This document shows, piece after piece, positions 50,389-59,900 of a stretch of DNA of 64,000 bases (position 1 is the first letter of the stretch; each line of letters starts with the position of its first letter). Position numbers and translations under genes: made by a program. The notes beneath the pieces were generated by a model, which saw nothing but the letters and a program-made list of their open reading frames with translations, did not search any database and was not told where the DNA came from. This DNA comes from Fibrobacter sp. UWB2 (lineage in GTDB: Bacteria; Fibrobacterota; Fibrobacteria; Fibrobacterales; Fibrobacteraceae): positions 434,001 to 498,000 of the forward strand of contig NZ_MWQK01000001.1 of NCBI RefSeq assembly GCF_002210425.1, read 5' to 3'.

Positions 50389-52831
50389 TGTATTTTTTTT
50401 CTTCATTGAGTTTTTCTTCTACAAAGCATGGCGGAATTTTAAGTTTTACGACTTGCGATATCGAAAGGCGACCATCATACACAGCGTCATACTTGTTAAA
50501 GCGGACGTTTGTATGTCTCGGTTCGATTTCTTCAGAGCGTTCCCCGTACTTCACTTTTTTATTGTATTCTATACATTCATAGCGGACAACACCGCCAGTC
50601 GCAAGGTCTTTCGAGAACGTAATCTCGTTACAAAGATCTTTCTTTACATCTGGTCCGACAATATCGACAGAATCTTTAGCATTTCGCCCATTCTCCTTAC
50701 AAACCATGCGGTAATCCCTTGTAAAAGTAAGATGAATTAAGACATAGTCGATAATATCTTGAGCGATTTCTTCATTGCCTATATCCGTATGAACTTTCGG
50801 CGGCATCCATCCGTAATACAAAATGTCACGAAGCTCTTTATCAAAAGCCTTATTTTTCCATCCGTAATACAAAATATCACGAAGTTCTTTATCAAAAGCC
50901 TTATTTTTACTCGTACTCGCGGACGGTAAAAATACAGAACCATCATCCTTATACGACAATGAGGCAAGACCAGATAAATTAAAATCTTCCTTATAATAGC
51001 GATACAACAACCTTTTGAGTCGCCAACCCATAGAATTATTCATCGCTCGGACAATTCCTGTTTTAAAAGCACGCATTTCTAGACCATCTCTAAGAGATTT
51101 TCCACTCTTAAGGAAAACTGAATCCACAAAAATTTCGACATTCAATTTCGGGAGAGATTTTTCATTTTCAAATTCATTGACAGTCCCGCTTATAGGAATA
51201 TCGCGTTCCTTAAAAAAATTCTTGATTGCAGCAGGCTTTTTCCATCGCCCAACGCCCTGCAACGAAAGCATAGCGCCATCATAATCCGAAGTCAAAAAAT
51301 CGAGTACGCGCTCCTTGAATGTTTCCTTTCGAGGTTTCGCATAATAAAGCAAATGATCCACTAGCTTGCCATCTCGGTACAAATTGATAGATAGATTGGG
51401 TTCACCAACCCCGACCATTTCCCTACGCCACGATTCGGTTTCAGGATATTCTTCATCAAAGGAAGAAAATTCAGCAAATTCCTCTATTTCGTCAGCGTTA
51501 TTAGTTGCATAAACCAAGCCTTTTTCCCCATAAATATTCATGGAATCCGAAAGGGCCAAAGATTCCACCAAACGATATGCTTTTCCAGGAATATACTTTG
51601 TATTCCGAGCAACATTTTTTAACTTTTGCATTCCATAAGAGACAAGAGCATAACCTCTAGAAGCCTTCAACATATTATTTGTGGTATCCACCTGCATACC
51701 GATAAAACCGGTATAAAGTTTCAATGGAATTATCTCCTGAAAGTATTCCCATCGGATATCTATAAAAGTAATTCCCCTAGGAACTTGTTTAAAATCTAAT
51801 TTTTTATTCCAATCATTGCGTTTGATATATTTTTCCGTATCAGAATACAAATCTTTTGTATAAGGAAACAATCTTGAAATCCAGCCACTAAAATCAGGAG
51901 CACCACAACCTTCGGGTTCGTAATACTTATAAATATTTTTCCAATGTTTTAGATTTATTTTGCCATCATAAATATTGATAAACTCATCTAAAATAGGATT
52001 AAGTCCATCCGCCCACCATTTCATATCCAACTGTGAAGCTAGTCTGTTAAAGGAATCCTTGAGTAAAGTCCAGTCCTCTTTTGTACCATTCACTTTTATT
52101 TTCGGAATTCCACAAAGCGTTGTAACCCTATACGAATAATATTCCGATGCCACAGCCATCGTCATCGTACGAGAAATATTTGCATCCACAGGGCTTGTCG
52201 TCGAAAATTTCGTTCGCAACGGAGCGCCCGTTTCTAGAGGCAACTTCGCCTGCAATGAATCAAACAGTTCCGAGAGCGTATAGAACCATTCCTTGTGCGT
52301 AGATTCTAGAGTCAACGAATTATCCATAACCGAGACAACAGTATCAGTACCCGGAGCTACAAAGCGGTCCTTGAGGGCTTTGCGATTATTCTTGACATGT
52401 AGACGGAAGCCGTCCAAAATCATAAGCCAGATATCATCTGGATTTATTTCCATAGCATAATGCTTGGCGTATGCAAGGGCGACAAGATTAATGAAAGAAG
52501 GTTCTTCAGAATAACCTTTAACAAACGGATTCACGGAATCGGAATACGTATAGAAAATTTTTTGCCCGTTCGTTCCTAAATTCTCCGCTTCGTTTGCAAA
52601 ATACTCTACGAAGCCGCCTCTTTTTACATGGACGATTTTTCCATTGAATACGCTATCACGAACGGTCGTATCGATGACCATTGCATAAGCACTTGTGTCG
52701 CGAACAAAGCCTTCAAAACTCTCGGTCGGTTTCGAAGAAATCTCAATCACCGGCTCATCACGTTTCTGTTCGCAAGAAGAGAGAACACATGCGGCAAGGA
52801 AGAGGAAAAGGAATTTGTAAAGGCTATGCAT
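50369..52831 (-). CDS. DUF4419 domain lipoprotein (array copy 2) with internal 17-residue tandem duplication
   Basis: An 820-residue predicted lipoprotein (MHSLYKFLFLFLAACVLSSC). DUF4419 region: NPDDIWLMILDGFRLHVKNN, FSTTSPVDANISRTMTM, LCGIPKIKVNGTKEDWTLL, LDMKWWADGLNPILDEFI, FSGWISRLFPY. The common C-terminal region follows. Within it NKAFDKELRDILYYGW occurs twice in direct tandem (DNA 50807-50857 and 50858-50908, 51 bp each, nearly identical). Relative to its neighbours, which end CFVEE(K), this protein runs on for about 15 more residues (KLNEEKKYNEDFRF) into the start of the next gene, giving a 20-bp overlap. Confidence 0.82.
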   Translation of the reverse strand: MHSLYKFLFLFLAACVLSSCEQKRDEPVIEISSKPTESFEGFVRDTSAYAMVIDTTVRDSVFNGKIVHVKRGGFVEYFANEAENLGTNGQKIFYTYSDSVNPFVKGYSEEPSFINLVALAYAKHYAMEINPDDIWLMILDGFRLHVKNNRKALKDRFVAPGTDTVVSVMDNSLTLESTHKEWFYTLSELFDSLQAKLPLETGAPLRTKFSTTSPVDANISRTMTMAVASEYYSYRVTTLCGIPKIKVNGTKEDWTLLKDSFNRLASQLDMKWWADGLNPILDEFINIYDGKINLKHWKNIYKYYEPEGCGAPDFSGWISRLFPYTKDLYSDTEKYIKRNDWNKKLDFKQVPRGITFIDIRWEYFQEIIPLKLYTGFIGMQVDTTNNMLKASRGYALVSYGMQKLKNVARNTKYIPGKAYRLVESLALSDSMNIYGEKGLVYATNNADEIEEFAEFSSFDEEYPETESWRREMVGVGEPNLSINLYRDGKLVDHLLYYAKPRKETFKERVLDFLTSDYDGAMLSLQGVGRWKKPAAIKNFFKERDIPISGTVNEFENEKSLPKLNVEIFVDSVFLKSGKSLRDGLEMRAFKTGIVRAMNNSMGWRLKRLLYRYYKEDFNLSGLASLSYKDDGSVFLPSASTSKNKAFDKELRDILYYGWKNKAFDKELRDILYYGWMPPKVHTDIGNEEIAQDIIDYVLIHLTFTRDYRMVCKENGRNAKDSVDIVGPDVKKDLCNEITFSKDLATGGVVRYECIEYNKKVKYGERSEEIEPRHTNVRFNKYDAVYDGRLSISQVVKLKIPPCFVEEKLNEEKKYNEDFRF
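50807..50908. repeat. 51-bp tandem duplication inside DUF4419 lipoprotein gene
   Basis: Two adjacent 51-bp units (50807-50857, 50858-50908) differ at only two positions and keep the frame. The paralogues have only one copy of the segment (for example DVLHYGYMPLKV), so this is a recent slippage-type duplication. Confidence 0.9.
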
Positions 52832-52837
52832 AATCTA

Positions 52838-55255
52838 TCATTCTTCCACGAAACAAGCTGGAATTTTAAGCTTTACGACTTGCGATATCGGGAGGTTATA
52901 ACGAGTATCATATACGTCGTTACGCTTGTTAAAATACGCATTTGTATAAGTGGAACGAATTCTTTCACGAGGTTCCCCATACAAAGCGTTGAACCTAGCC
53001 ATAAGAGAGTCTGCAAGTGTAGAATCTTTAGAGTTCAACATCTTTTCTCGTTTCTTAGGCACTATTATTTTATTGTATTCTATACATTCATAGCGGACAA
53101 CGCCGCCTGTTGCAAGGTCTTTAGAGAACTTAATTTCACTGCAAAGGCTCTTTTTTGCAGACGGAGCTCCAATGATATCGACAGAATCTTTGGCATCTTG
53201 CCCATTCTGCTTGCAAACCATGCGGTATTCCCTTGTAAACGCAAGATGGATTTTAACGAAATCAACAATTTCTTGTGCGATTTCATTATTGCCAACATCC
53301 GTATGAACTTTCAGAGGCATATAACCGTAATGTAACACATCCCTCAATTCCTCTTTGAATTCTTTATTGGAATCAGGCTCCAAGGATAAGGATACATGCT
53401 CATCTACACGACCATTTTCTTTATACTTCATTGACGCTACTGCGGATAAATTAAAATCATCATTATAATAGCGATACAACAATCTCTTGAGGCGCCAGCC
53501 CATTGAGTTTTTGAAGGCTTGGATTATCCCTGTTTTAAATGCACTCATTTCTAGATTTTCTCTAAGAGATTTACCTTCTCTAAGGGCCACCGAATCCACA
53601 AAGATTTCAACGTCTAATTTCGGGAGGGATTGTTCATTTTCAAAATCCTTAACCACGCCATCAATAGCGATATTTCGCTCCTTAAAGAAGGATTCAATAC
53701 GTTCCTTGTCATTTATTGCAACCACGCCCTGAAGGGTAAGAATCCCGCCAGCATTCTCTTCAGGCACAACGAAATATTGCAAGTGATCTAAGAGTTTTCC
53801 ATCTTTGAACAGGTTGACCGACAAAATCGATTTATACTTTTTTTCTATTCTGGACCGTATAGATGGTTCCATATATTCGTCTTTGTAGTTCGAAGCCTTT
53901 ATAAAATTCTCAATTTCTTTGCGGTCGTGTGTCGCAAAAGAGAGGCCGTTCTTATCATAGATATTCATTGAATCCGAGATGGCCAACATCTCTAGCATAC
54001 GATGCGGTTTCCCAGGAATGTAAGTCAATGTATCCGCAACATTCTTTATATTGCACCAGCCACATTGCGAGCGCAAAGCGTACCCTCTAGCAGCCTTCAG
54101 CATTTTCGAAGCCGTATCCACCTGAACTCCGACAAATCCTGTATAAAGTTTCAAAGGAACTTCTTGACCCAAATAGTTCCATTTAACATCAACAGACGTA
54201 AGAGCATTCGGCAGGGTTTCGAAATCGACATCATGTTCCCAATCTGTACGTTTTACAAACTCCATTTTATCAGAATATCCCATCAAGTACGGATAGAACT
54301 TGGAGAACCAGCCATTGAATTTAGGATTTCCACATCCTTTGGGTTCGTATAGCTTATATATATTTTTCCAAAAAGCGATAGAACTATTTCCATCGAAAGC
54401 TTTAACAAATTCATCAAGAATCGGATTTAACTGTTGTGACCACCATTCCATATCAAGGCGAGTTGCAAGCTTATTAAAAGAATCCTTCAACAAGCTCCAA
54501 TCCTCTTTTGTGCCATTAATCCTTATTTGGGGAATACCGCAAAAAGTATAGGCAAAATATGTATAATATTCAGACGCTATGGCCATAACCATGGAACGTG
54601 AAATATTGTAATCGACCGGGCTTGTGGTCGAAAATTTCGTCCGCAACGGAGCACCCGTTTCTGGCGGCAACTTTTCTTGAAGATTATCGAAAAAATCTGC
54701 AATGACGCCAAACCATTCTTCGTGCGTAGATTCCATAGTCAGATGATTCGCAAAGACCTTAATGTCCGTATCGACATCCGGGCCAACAAAAAGGTCTTTC
54801 AAAGAATCACTATTGCTCTTTACATGTAATCGAAATCCATCTAAAATCAACAGCCAAATATCATCTGGACTTATTTCCATGGCATAGTGTCTAGCATAGG
54901 CCAAAGCGACCAAATCTATAAAAGCCGATTTTTGGGAACGTCCCTTTACAAATGGACTTATAGAATCCGAATAGGCATAGAAGATTTTAGTTTCAGGGGA
55001 ACCCTTTTGGTGAAAACTTGAAAAATACTCCGCAAAGCCCCCTTTCTCTACAGGGACAGTTTCTTCGCGGAAAGCGCTATCGTGAACGGACGTATCGACG
55101 ACCATCGCGTAAGCACTCGTATCACGGACAAAGCCGTAAATCTTGTGTGAAGAATCCGGCGAAACATCAATAGGCTTATTCACTTGCTTGCGTTCGCAAG
55201 AGAGCAGAACGCTTGTAGCAAGGAGGAGGTAAAAGAATTTGTAAAAGCTATGCAT
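52838..55255 (-). CDS. DUF4419 domain lipoprotein (array copy 1)
   Basis: An 805-residue predicted lipoprotein, first of the array. Signal MHSFYKFFYLLLATSVLLSC; the frame is open 22 codons further, but the ATG at 55253-55255 matches the paralogues' starts. DUF4419 region: SPDDIWLLILDGFRLHVKSN, FSTTSPVDYNISRSM, FCGIPQIRINGTKEDWSLL, LDMEWWSQQLNPILDEFV, FNGWFSKFYPYL. The common region has YIPGKPHRMLEMLAISDSM, FNLSAVASMKYKENGRVDEHV and ATGGVVRYEC, plus a longer insertion near the end (KKREKMLNSKDSTLAD) than its siblings. Probably the promoter-proximal gene of a four-gene operon. Function unknown. Confidence 0.82.
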   Translation of the reverse strand: MHSFYKFFYLLLATSVLLSCERKQVNKPIDVSPDSSHKIYGFVRDTSAYAMVVDTSVHDSAFREETVPVEKGGFAEYFSSFHQKGSPETKIFYAYSDSISPFVKGRSQKSAFIDLVALAYARHYAMEISPDDIWLLILDGFRLHVKSNSDSLKDLFVGPDVDTDIKVFANHLTMESTHEEWFGVIADFFDNLQEKLPPETGAPLRTKFSTTSPVDYNISRSMVMAIASEYYTYFAYTFCGIPQIRINGTKEDWSLLKDSFNKLATRLDMEWWSQQLNPILDEFVKAFDGNSSIAFWKNIYKLYEPKGCGNPKFNGWFSKFYPYLMGYSDKMEFVKRTDWEHDVDFETLPNALTSVDVKWNYLGQEVPLKLYTGFVGVQVDTASKMLKAARGYALRSQCGWCNIKNVADTLTYIPGKPHRMLEMLAISDSMNIYDKNGLSFATHDRKEIENFIKASNYKDEYMEPSIRSRIEKKYKSILSVNLFKDGKLLDHLQYFVVPEENAGGILTLQGVVAINDKERIESFFKERNIAIDGVVKDFENEQSLPKLDVEIFVDSVALREGKSLRENLEMSAFKTGIIQAFKNSMGWRLKRLLYRYYNDDFNLSAVASMKYKENGRVDEHVSLSLEPDSNKEFKEELRDVLHYGYMPLKVHTDVGNNEIAQEIVDFVKIHLAFTREYRMVCKQNGQDAKDSVDIIGAPSAKKSLCSEIKFSKDLATGGVVRYECIEYNKIIVPKKREKMLNSKDSTLADSLMARFNALYGEPRERIRSTYTNAYFNKRNDVYDTRYNLPISQVVKLKIPACFVEE

Positions 55256-55328
55256 ACTAACAATATAAAAACATAGCTTTGCAGAAATTTTATAATAAAA
55301 AGTAAAATAATGTAGATACAAGAAATAA

Positions 55329-55360
55329 TGGATCCTATCGCCTTCGGCTCCAGGATGACA
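55329..55360. repeat. Intergenic repeat, GGATCCTATCG...CCAGGATGACA type
   Basis: TGGATCCTATCGCCTTCGGCTCCAGGATGACA-like element. It shares both ends with the copies at 1308-1337 and 9654-9690 while the central loop differs. Confidence 0.65.
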
Positions 55361-55374
55361 TGGTCGAAAAGGGA

Positions 55375-55866
55375 TTACTTACCGCTCATAATGGCGGCGA
55401 GGTCGGCTCCACTCAAATTCGTTTTTTCGCTTAAGGCGGCGACGATTGCGGTGAGCGACTTTTGGCAAGCCATCATGAGATTGTAAACTTGTTCGACAAC
55501 GTTTGTTTCGGCAAGCTGGTAGTAATAGCAAGCAGCCTGGAAACTCTGGTAATCAGGGTCACTCCTGTAAAGCTCCATCGGGAGTTCTTTCATAACAGTG
55601 TCGAAATCGCAAGCAAAATTTTTACGGATTAAAAAGTCCGACATGTGGCCTGCAATAGCGATGTGAGCGGCACCATCGAGCGAGTTTCCAGGCATACGCG
55701 TAGCACTTGGCTTTTCCTTGGAATTATTGATTCTGACGTAATCAATCTGGCGTTTGAACAGGAATGCGATTAGAGCGTGGCCCGCCTCGTGGCGGCAGAG
55801 TTTTTCATATTCTTGTTCACCGAAAAATTCAATTAAGTTTTCGCGAGTTAATGTTTGTTCTGACAT
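55375..55866 (-). CDS. Small HEAGH-motif protein, M41/FtsH-peptidase-like
   Basis: A 163-residue cytoplasmic protein with a zinc-peptidase motif HEAGH (His26, Glu27, His30) in CRHEAGHALIAFLFKR and a later GAAHIAIAGHMSDFLI segment. In FtsH-family M41 peptidases HEAGHA is followed by a similar helical block (...VTAGGRAAE/AG---E). Here there is no AAA domain or membrane anchor, and the third metal ligand is not obvious. It overlaps the hydrolase gene upstream by 19 bp, so both are in one operon. Protease activity is a guess from the motif. Confidence 0.65.
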   Translation of the reverse strand: MSEQTLTRENLIEFFGEQEYEKLCRHEAGHALIAFLFKRQIDYVRINNSKEKPSATRMPGNSLDGAAHIAIAGHMSDFLIRKNFACDFDTVMKELPMELYRSDPDYQSFQAACYYYQLAETNVVEQVYNLMMACQKSLTAIVAALSEKTNLSGADLAAIMSGK

Positions 55867-56456
55867 TTTTCAATCCACCTGTCTAAAAAATCCATCTGTT
55901 CGTCGGTATGGAACCAATGTTCACCGCCTTGCATAATCGTGAGCGACGCATCCACCTTTTGAGCAAATTCGCGCATCGTTTCAAGATCGGTCAAATTGTC
56001 ATTGGAGCCGTACAAAATATGCGTCGGGACATTCCATTTGATGGGATTCTCTCGCACGTAGCAAAGGTATTTCCAGGAAAGCGTCTCGCCGAATGCAGTC
56101 GCGATTTCGCCTTTTTCGCGGAGTTCATCTTCGGAGACGTTCGCCCAAAGCATCATATTGCAAATGAGCTTTTCCAAGTTCACCATCGGCGAAATGAAGA
56201 GCGCTTGTTTGATGCATTTTTCGCCCAAAGCATTCATCGAGAAGAACGCGCCAATGCTATTCGCGATAAGCACGACTTCGTCGTAGTTTGCAGCAACCGA
56301 GTCAAAATACGCCGAAAATTCCTGCTTGGCATCCCACGGAGTTTCAGCCTTGTAATCAAAGCCGACGACATCAAAATCCGGGAAAAGGGGCTTGTAATGA
56401 TTTGCTTCGTCGGCATTGCCGCCTTTCCCATGAACGTAAATAACGAGCTTTTTCAT
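55848..56456 (-). CDS. Alpha/beta hydrolase
   Basis: A 202-residue cytoplasmic hydrolase-fold protein. It opens with KKLVIYVHGKGGNADEANHY (oxyanion-hole HGKGG), has a nucleophile elbow ANSIGA (Ser67; the first Gly of GxSxG is Ala), an Asp in ILYGSNDNLT and a His in GGEHWFHTDEQ, so the Ser-Asp-His triad is complete. It resembles small esterases of the RBBP9/YdeN or YqiA kind. The ATG overlaps the TGA of the upstream secreted-protein gene (ATGA). Substrate unknown. Confidence 0.82.
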   Translation of the reverse strand: MKKLVIYVHGKGGNADEANHYKPLFPDFDVVGFDYKAETPWDAKQEFSAYFDSVAANYDEVVLIANSIGAFFSMNALGEKCIKQALFISPMVNLEKLICNMMLWANVSEDELREKGEIATAFGETLSWKYLCYVRENPIKWNVPTHILYGSNDNLTDLETMREFAQKVDASLTIMQGGEHWFHTDEQMDFLDRWIEKCQNKH

Positions 56457-56881
56457 TTCTTTTTCGCTTTTTTAAATAAAGAATCTGCAAGTGCGTTGAT
56501 TTTGCGAGCATTCTTTAACTTGAAAACCATGTCTAAACTACTGGTAAACTGATTGCAAATTTCGGGCATACCTTTATTTCCGTAGAATTTTTCTATGGGA
56601 TTTTTTTTGTCATAGAAAGAAAAAAACAATTGATCTTCACCGAAACAATCGCAAAGGCATGCTCCAAAAGGGGCCAAATAAACACTATCTACATCTTGAA
56701 GAATCGAATCAAGCACAGAACGAGACATCATTAATTCAACCTTTTCATCATCATTCGAATCAATGACATACAGGACTTTGACACTATCTGTTTCAAGAGG
56801 AACAGATTTTGCAGCAAAGGTAAATACGCTCGATAAAGCAACCAATGTACAAACTAAGCCAAACTTGATTAAATTAAACAT
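56453..56881 (-). CDS. Small secreted protein, unknown function
   Basis: A 142-residue protein with a signal peptide (MFNLIKFGLVCTLVALSSVFTFA). The mature part has VKVLYVIDSNDDEKVELMMSRSVLDSILQDVD, a CLCDC cysteine group and a basic helical end (LADSLFKKAKKK). No family recognised. First gene of a three-gene operon with the hydrolase and the HEAGH protein. Residues around SVYLAPFGACLCDCFG could form a metal or disulfide site. Confidence 0.65.
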   Translation of the reverse strand: MFNLIKFGLVCTLVALSSVFTFAAKSVPLETDSVKVLYVIDSNDDEKVELMMSRSVLDSILQDVDSVYLAPFGACLCDCFGEDQLFFSFYDKKNPIEKFYGNKGMPEICNQFTSSLDMVFKLKNARKINALADSLFKKAKKK

Positions 56882-56935
56882 ATTCTGAAAACAGCCCCAT
56901 TTACTACAGCATTAAATATACAATTTCATAGATGC

Positions 56936-56974
56936 AAAAATCCGCCCCTGCGGTAAAGCAAGAAGCGGATTTTT
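56936..56974 (-). terminator. Terminator after purL
   Basis: AAAAATCCGC (56936-56945) / GCGGATTTTT (56965-56974), a perfect 10-bp stem with a T-run on either strand; it lies 22 bp after the purL stop on the minus strand. Confidence 0.85.
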
Positions 56975-56995
56975 CAAGCGTGTAAGGCGCGGTTA

Positions 56996-59900
56996 TTACC
57001 CTACGAAGATACGGCCGTTGCGGAAGAGCTGCATCCACGGGCCATCTTCACCCCATTCTGCCGGGTGCCAAGAGTATTGGCAGGTGCGGAACACGCGTTC
57101 CGGGTGCGGCATCATCACGAGGGCGCGGCCATCTTCAGAGCAGAGGCCGTTGATGCCAAACGGAGAACCGTTCGGGTTGAGCGGGTAGCGTTCGGTGTAT
57201 TCGTGCTTGCCGTCGACATAGCGGAGAGCCACGAGACCCGTCTTGAGGCAAGCTTCGGCAGCTTCGCGGCTTGCGAATTCAGCACGGCCTTCACCGTGAG
57301 CAACAGCGATTGGGAGGACAGAACCAGCCATACCCTTGAGGAGCACAGCCGGCGTATCTTCGACCTTCAAAGAGCAGTAACGAGCTTCGAAGCGTTCGGA
57401 GATGTTCTGCACAAAGCGCGGCCAGTGTTTGGCACCCGGAATCAAATCCTTGAGGTTCGAGACCATCTGGCAGCCGTTGCAAACGCCGAGCGTGAAGGTA
57501 TCCTTGCGGTTGAAGTAAGCTTCGAATTCAGCGCGAGCCTTCGGGTTGAACAAGATGCTCTTGGCCCAGCCTTCGCCTGCACCGAGAACGTCACCGTAGC
57601 TAAAGCCACCGCAAGCAACGAGACCGTTGAAGTCCTTGAGGCTTACGCGACCAGAGAGGATGTCCGTCATGTGAACGTCGATGGATTCGAAGCCAGCCTT
57701 TGCAAATGCAGCAGCCATTTCGAGTTCGCCGTTGACGCCCTGTTCACGGAGAATAGCCATCTTCGGGCGGCTTGCGTAATCCTTGATGACCTTGGCGCTA
57801 GCAGCGAGATCGAACGTGACCTTCGGCGTGATACCCGGATCGTCCTGTTCGAGCTTAAGCTTGTATTCGCTTTCGGCACATTCCGGATTGTCGCGGAGGG
57901 CGGCAATGCGGCGAGTCGTATCGCTCCAGATGGCACGAAGGTCAGAGAGGCCTTCGGCGTAGTCGCCAATCACAATGTTATACGTATCGTTGAGCTTACC
58001 GATTTCAGAAACGGTATCGCCGAGACCGACAGCTTCGAAAGCTGCCTTCACAGCAGCGAGGTCTGCGTTTGCGACCTGGAGGACTGCACCGAGTTCTTCG
58101 TTAAACAAAGCGTCAATCACATTGCCCTTGAGAGCAGTAGCGTCGAGCGTCACACCCACGTGACCGGCAAATGCCATTTCGACAACCGTCGTGAAGAGGC
58201 CGCCATCGCTCTTGTCGTGGTAAGCCATAATCTTGCCATCGGCATTGAGCTTCTGGATCGTTTCGAAGAAGGCGCGGAGTTCCTTAGCGGAATCGACATC
58301 CGGAGCCTTGTCACCGAGGAGGTTGTAAACCTGAGCGGCAATGGATGCGCCCATGCGGTTCTTGCCACGAGCGAGGTCCACGAGCACAAGCGTCGTGTCC
58401 TTCTTCTGCAAGAGCTGCGGCGTGAGCGTCTTGCGAACGTCAGCGCACGGAGCAAAGGCACTAATCACAAGAGAAATCGGAGCAGTCACGCGGTGGCTAC
58501 CCTTTTCGTCCTGCCACACGGTGCTCATGCTCATGGAGTCCTTACCGACCGGAATCGTAATGCCAAGTTCCGGGCAGAGTTCCATACCGATGGACTTCAC
58601 AGCTTCGTAAAGGTCTGCGCCATCGCCTTCGTAGTTCGGCGTAGCCATCCAGTTTGCGGACAAGTTTACGCGACCCATATCCGGGACGCAAGCGGCAGCC
58701 ATGTTCGTGAGAGATTCTGCAACCGTCATGCGAGCTGCAGCGGCCGGAGAAATGAGAGCAATCGGAGCGCGTTCGCCCATACTCATGACTTCGCCTTCGT
58801 ACGTGTCGAGCGTTGCACTCGTCACGGCGCAGTCAGCAACCGGCACCTGCCACGGACCAACCATCTGGTCACGGCAAATCATACCCGTCACGGAACGGTC
58901 ACCAATGGAAATCAAGAACGTCTTATCTGCAACAGTCGGGTTAGCAAGCACGCGATGTGCAAGGTCCTTCACCGTCACGCCAGCCGGCACCACCTGAGAA
59001 GAGAGCGGGCGCTTCTGGGACTTTTCATTGCGGATCATGCGAGGCGGCTTGCCGAGGAGAACGCCAAGCGGCATGTCGATCGGAGTCGTACCGAAGTGCT
59101 TGTCCGTAAGGGTCAAGTGCTTTTCTGGGATAGCCTCGCCCACCACTGCGTACGGGCAGCGTTCACGCTTACAGATAGCGTCGAACACATCGAGCTTGTC
59201 ACCAGCAATTGCGATAACATAACGTTCCTGGGATTCGTTACTCCAGATTTCGAACGGGCTCATGCCCGGTTCGTCGTTCGGCACGTTGCGGAGTTCAAAC
59301 TTACCACCGAGGCCGCCATCGTTCACGAGTTCCGGGAAGGCGTTCGAAAGTCCACCTGCACCCACGTCATGAATAAATGTAATCGGGTTTTCTTCGTTCA
59401 TCGCCCAGCAGCGGTCGATGACTTCCTGGCAGCGGCGTTCCATTTCCGGGTTTTCACGCTGCACAGAAGCAAAGTCGAGAGATTCATTACCGGCACCGTT
59501 AGCAACAGAGCTCGCAGCACCGCCACCAAGACCGATCAACATGGCCGGACCACCAAGAACGATCAAGTGGTCACCCGGGTCGATGTGGCCCTTTTCAATG
59601 TGCTGGTGCTTGATGTTACCGAGACCGCCAGCAAGCATAATCGGCTTGTGGTAACCACGAACTTCGGTACCCTTTTCAGAAGAAACTTCCTGTTCGAACG
59701 TACGGAAGTAACCGAGGATGTTCGGACGACCGTATTCGTTGTTGAATGCGGCACCACCGAGCGGACCGTCAATCATAATGTCGAGAGCGGATGCAATGCG
59801 GGACGGGCTACCAAAGTCTTTTTCCCACGGCTGAACTGCACCCGGAAGCTTGAGGTTCGAAACGCTGAAGCCCGTAAGGCCGGCCTTCGGCTTGGAACCT

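Noticed and set aside
46825-55255. Mobile element or prophage origin of the AT-rich lipoprotein array
   Set aside because: No transposase, integrase, terminal repeats or att-like sites were seen; only composition and paralogy hint at transfer.
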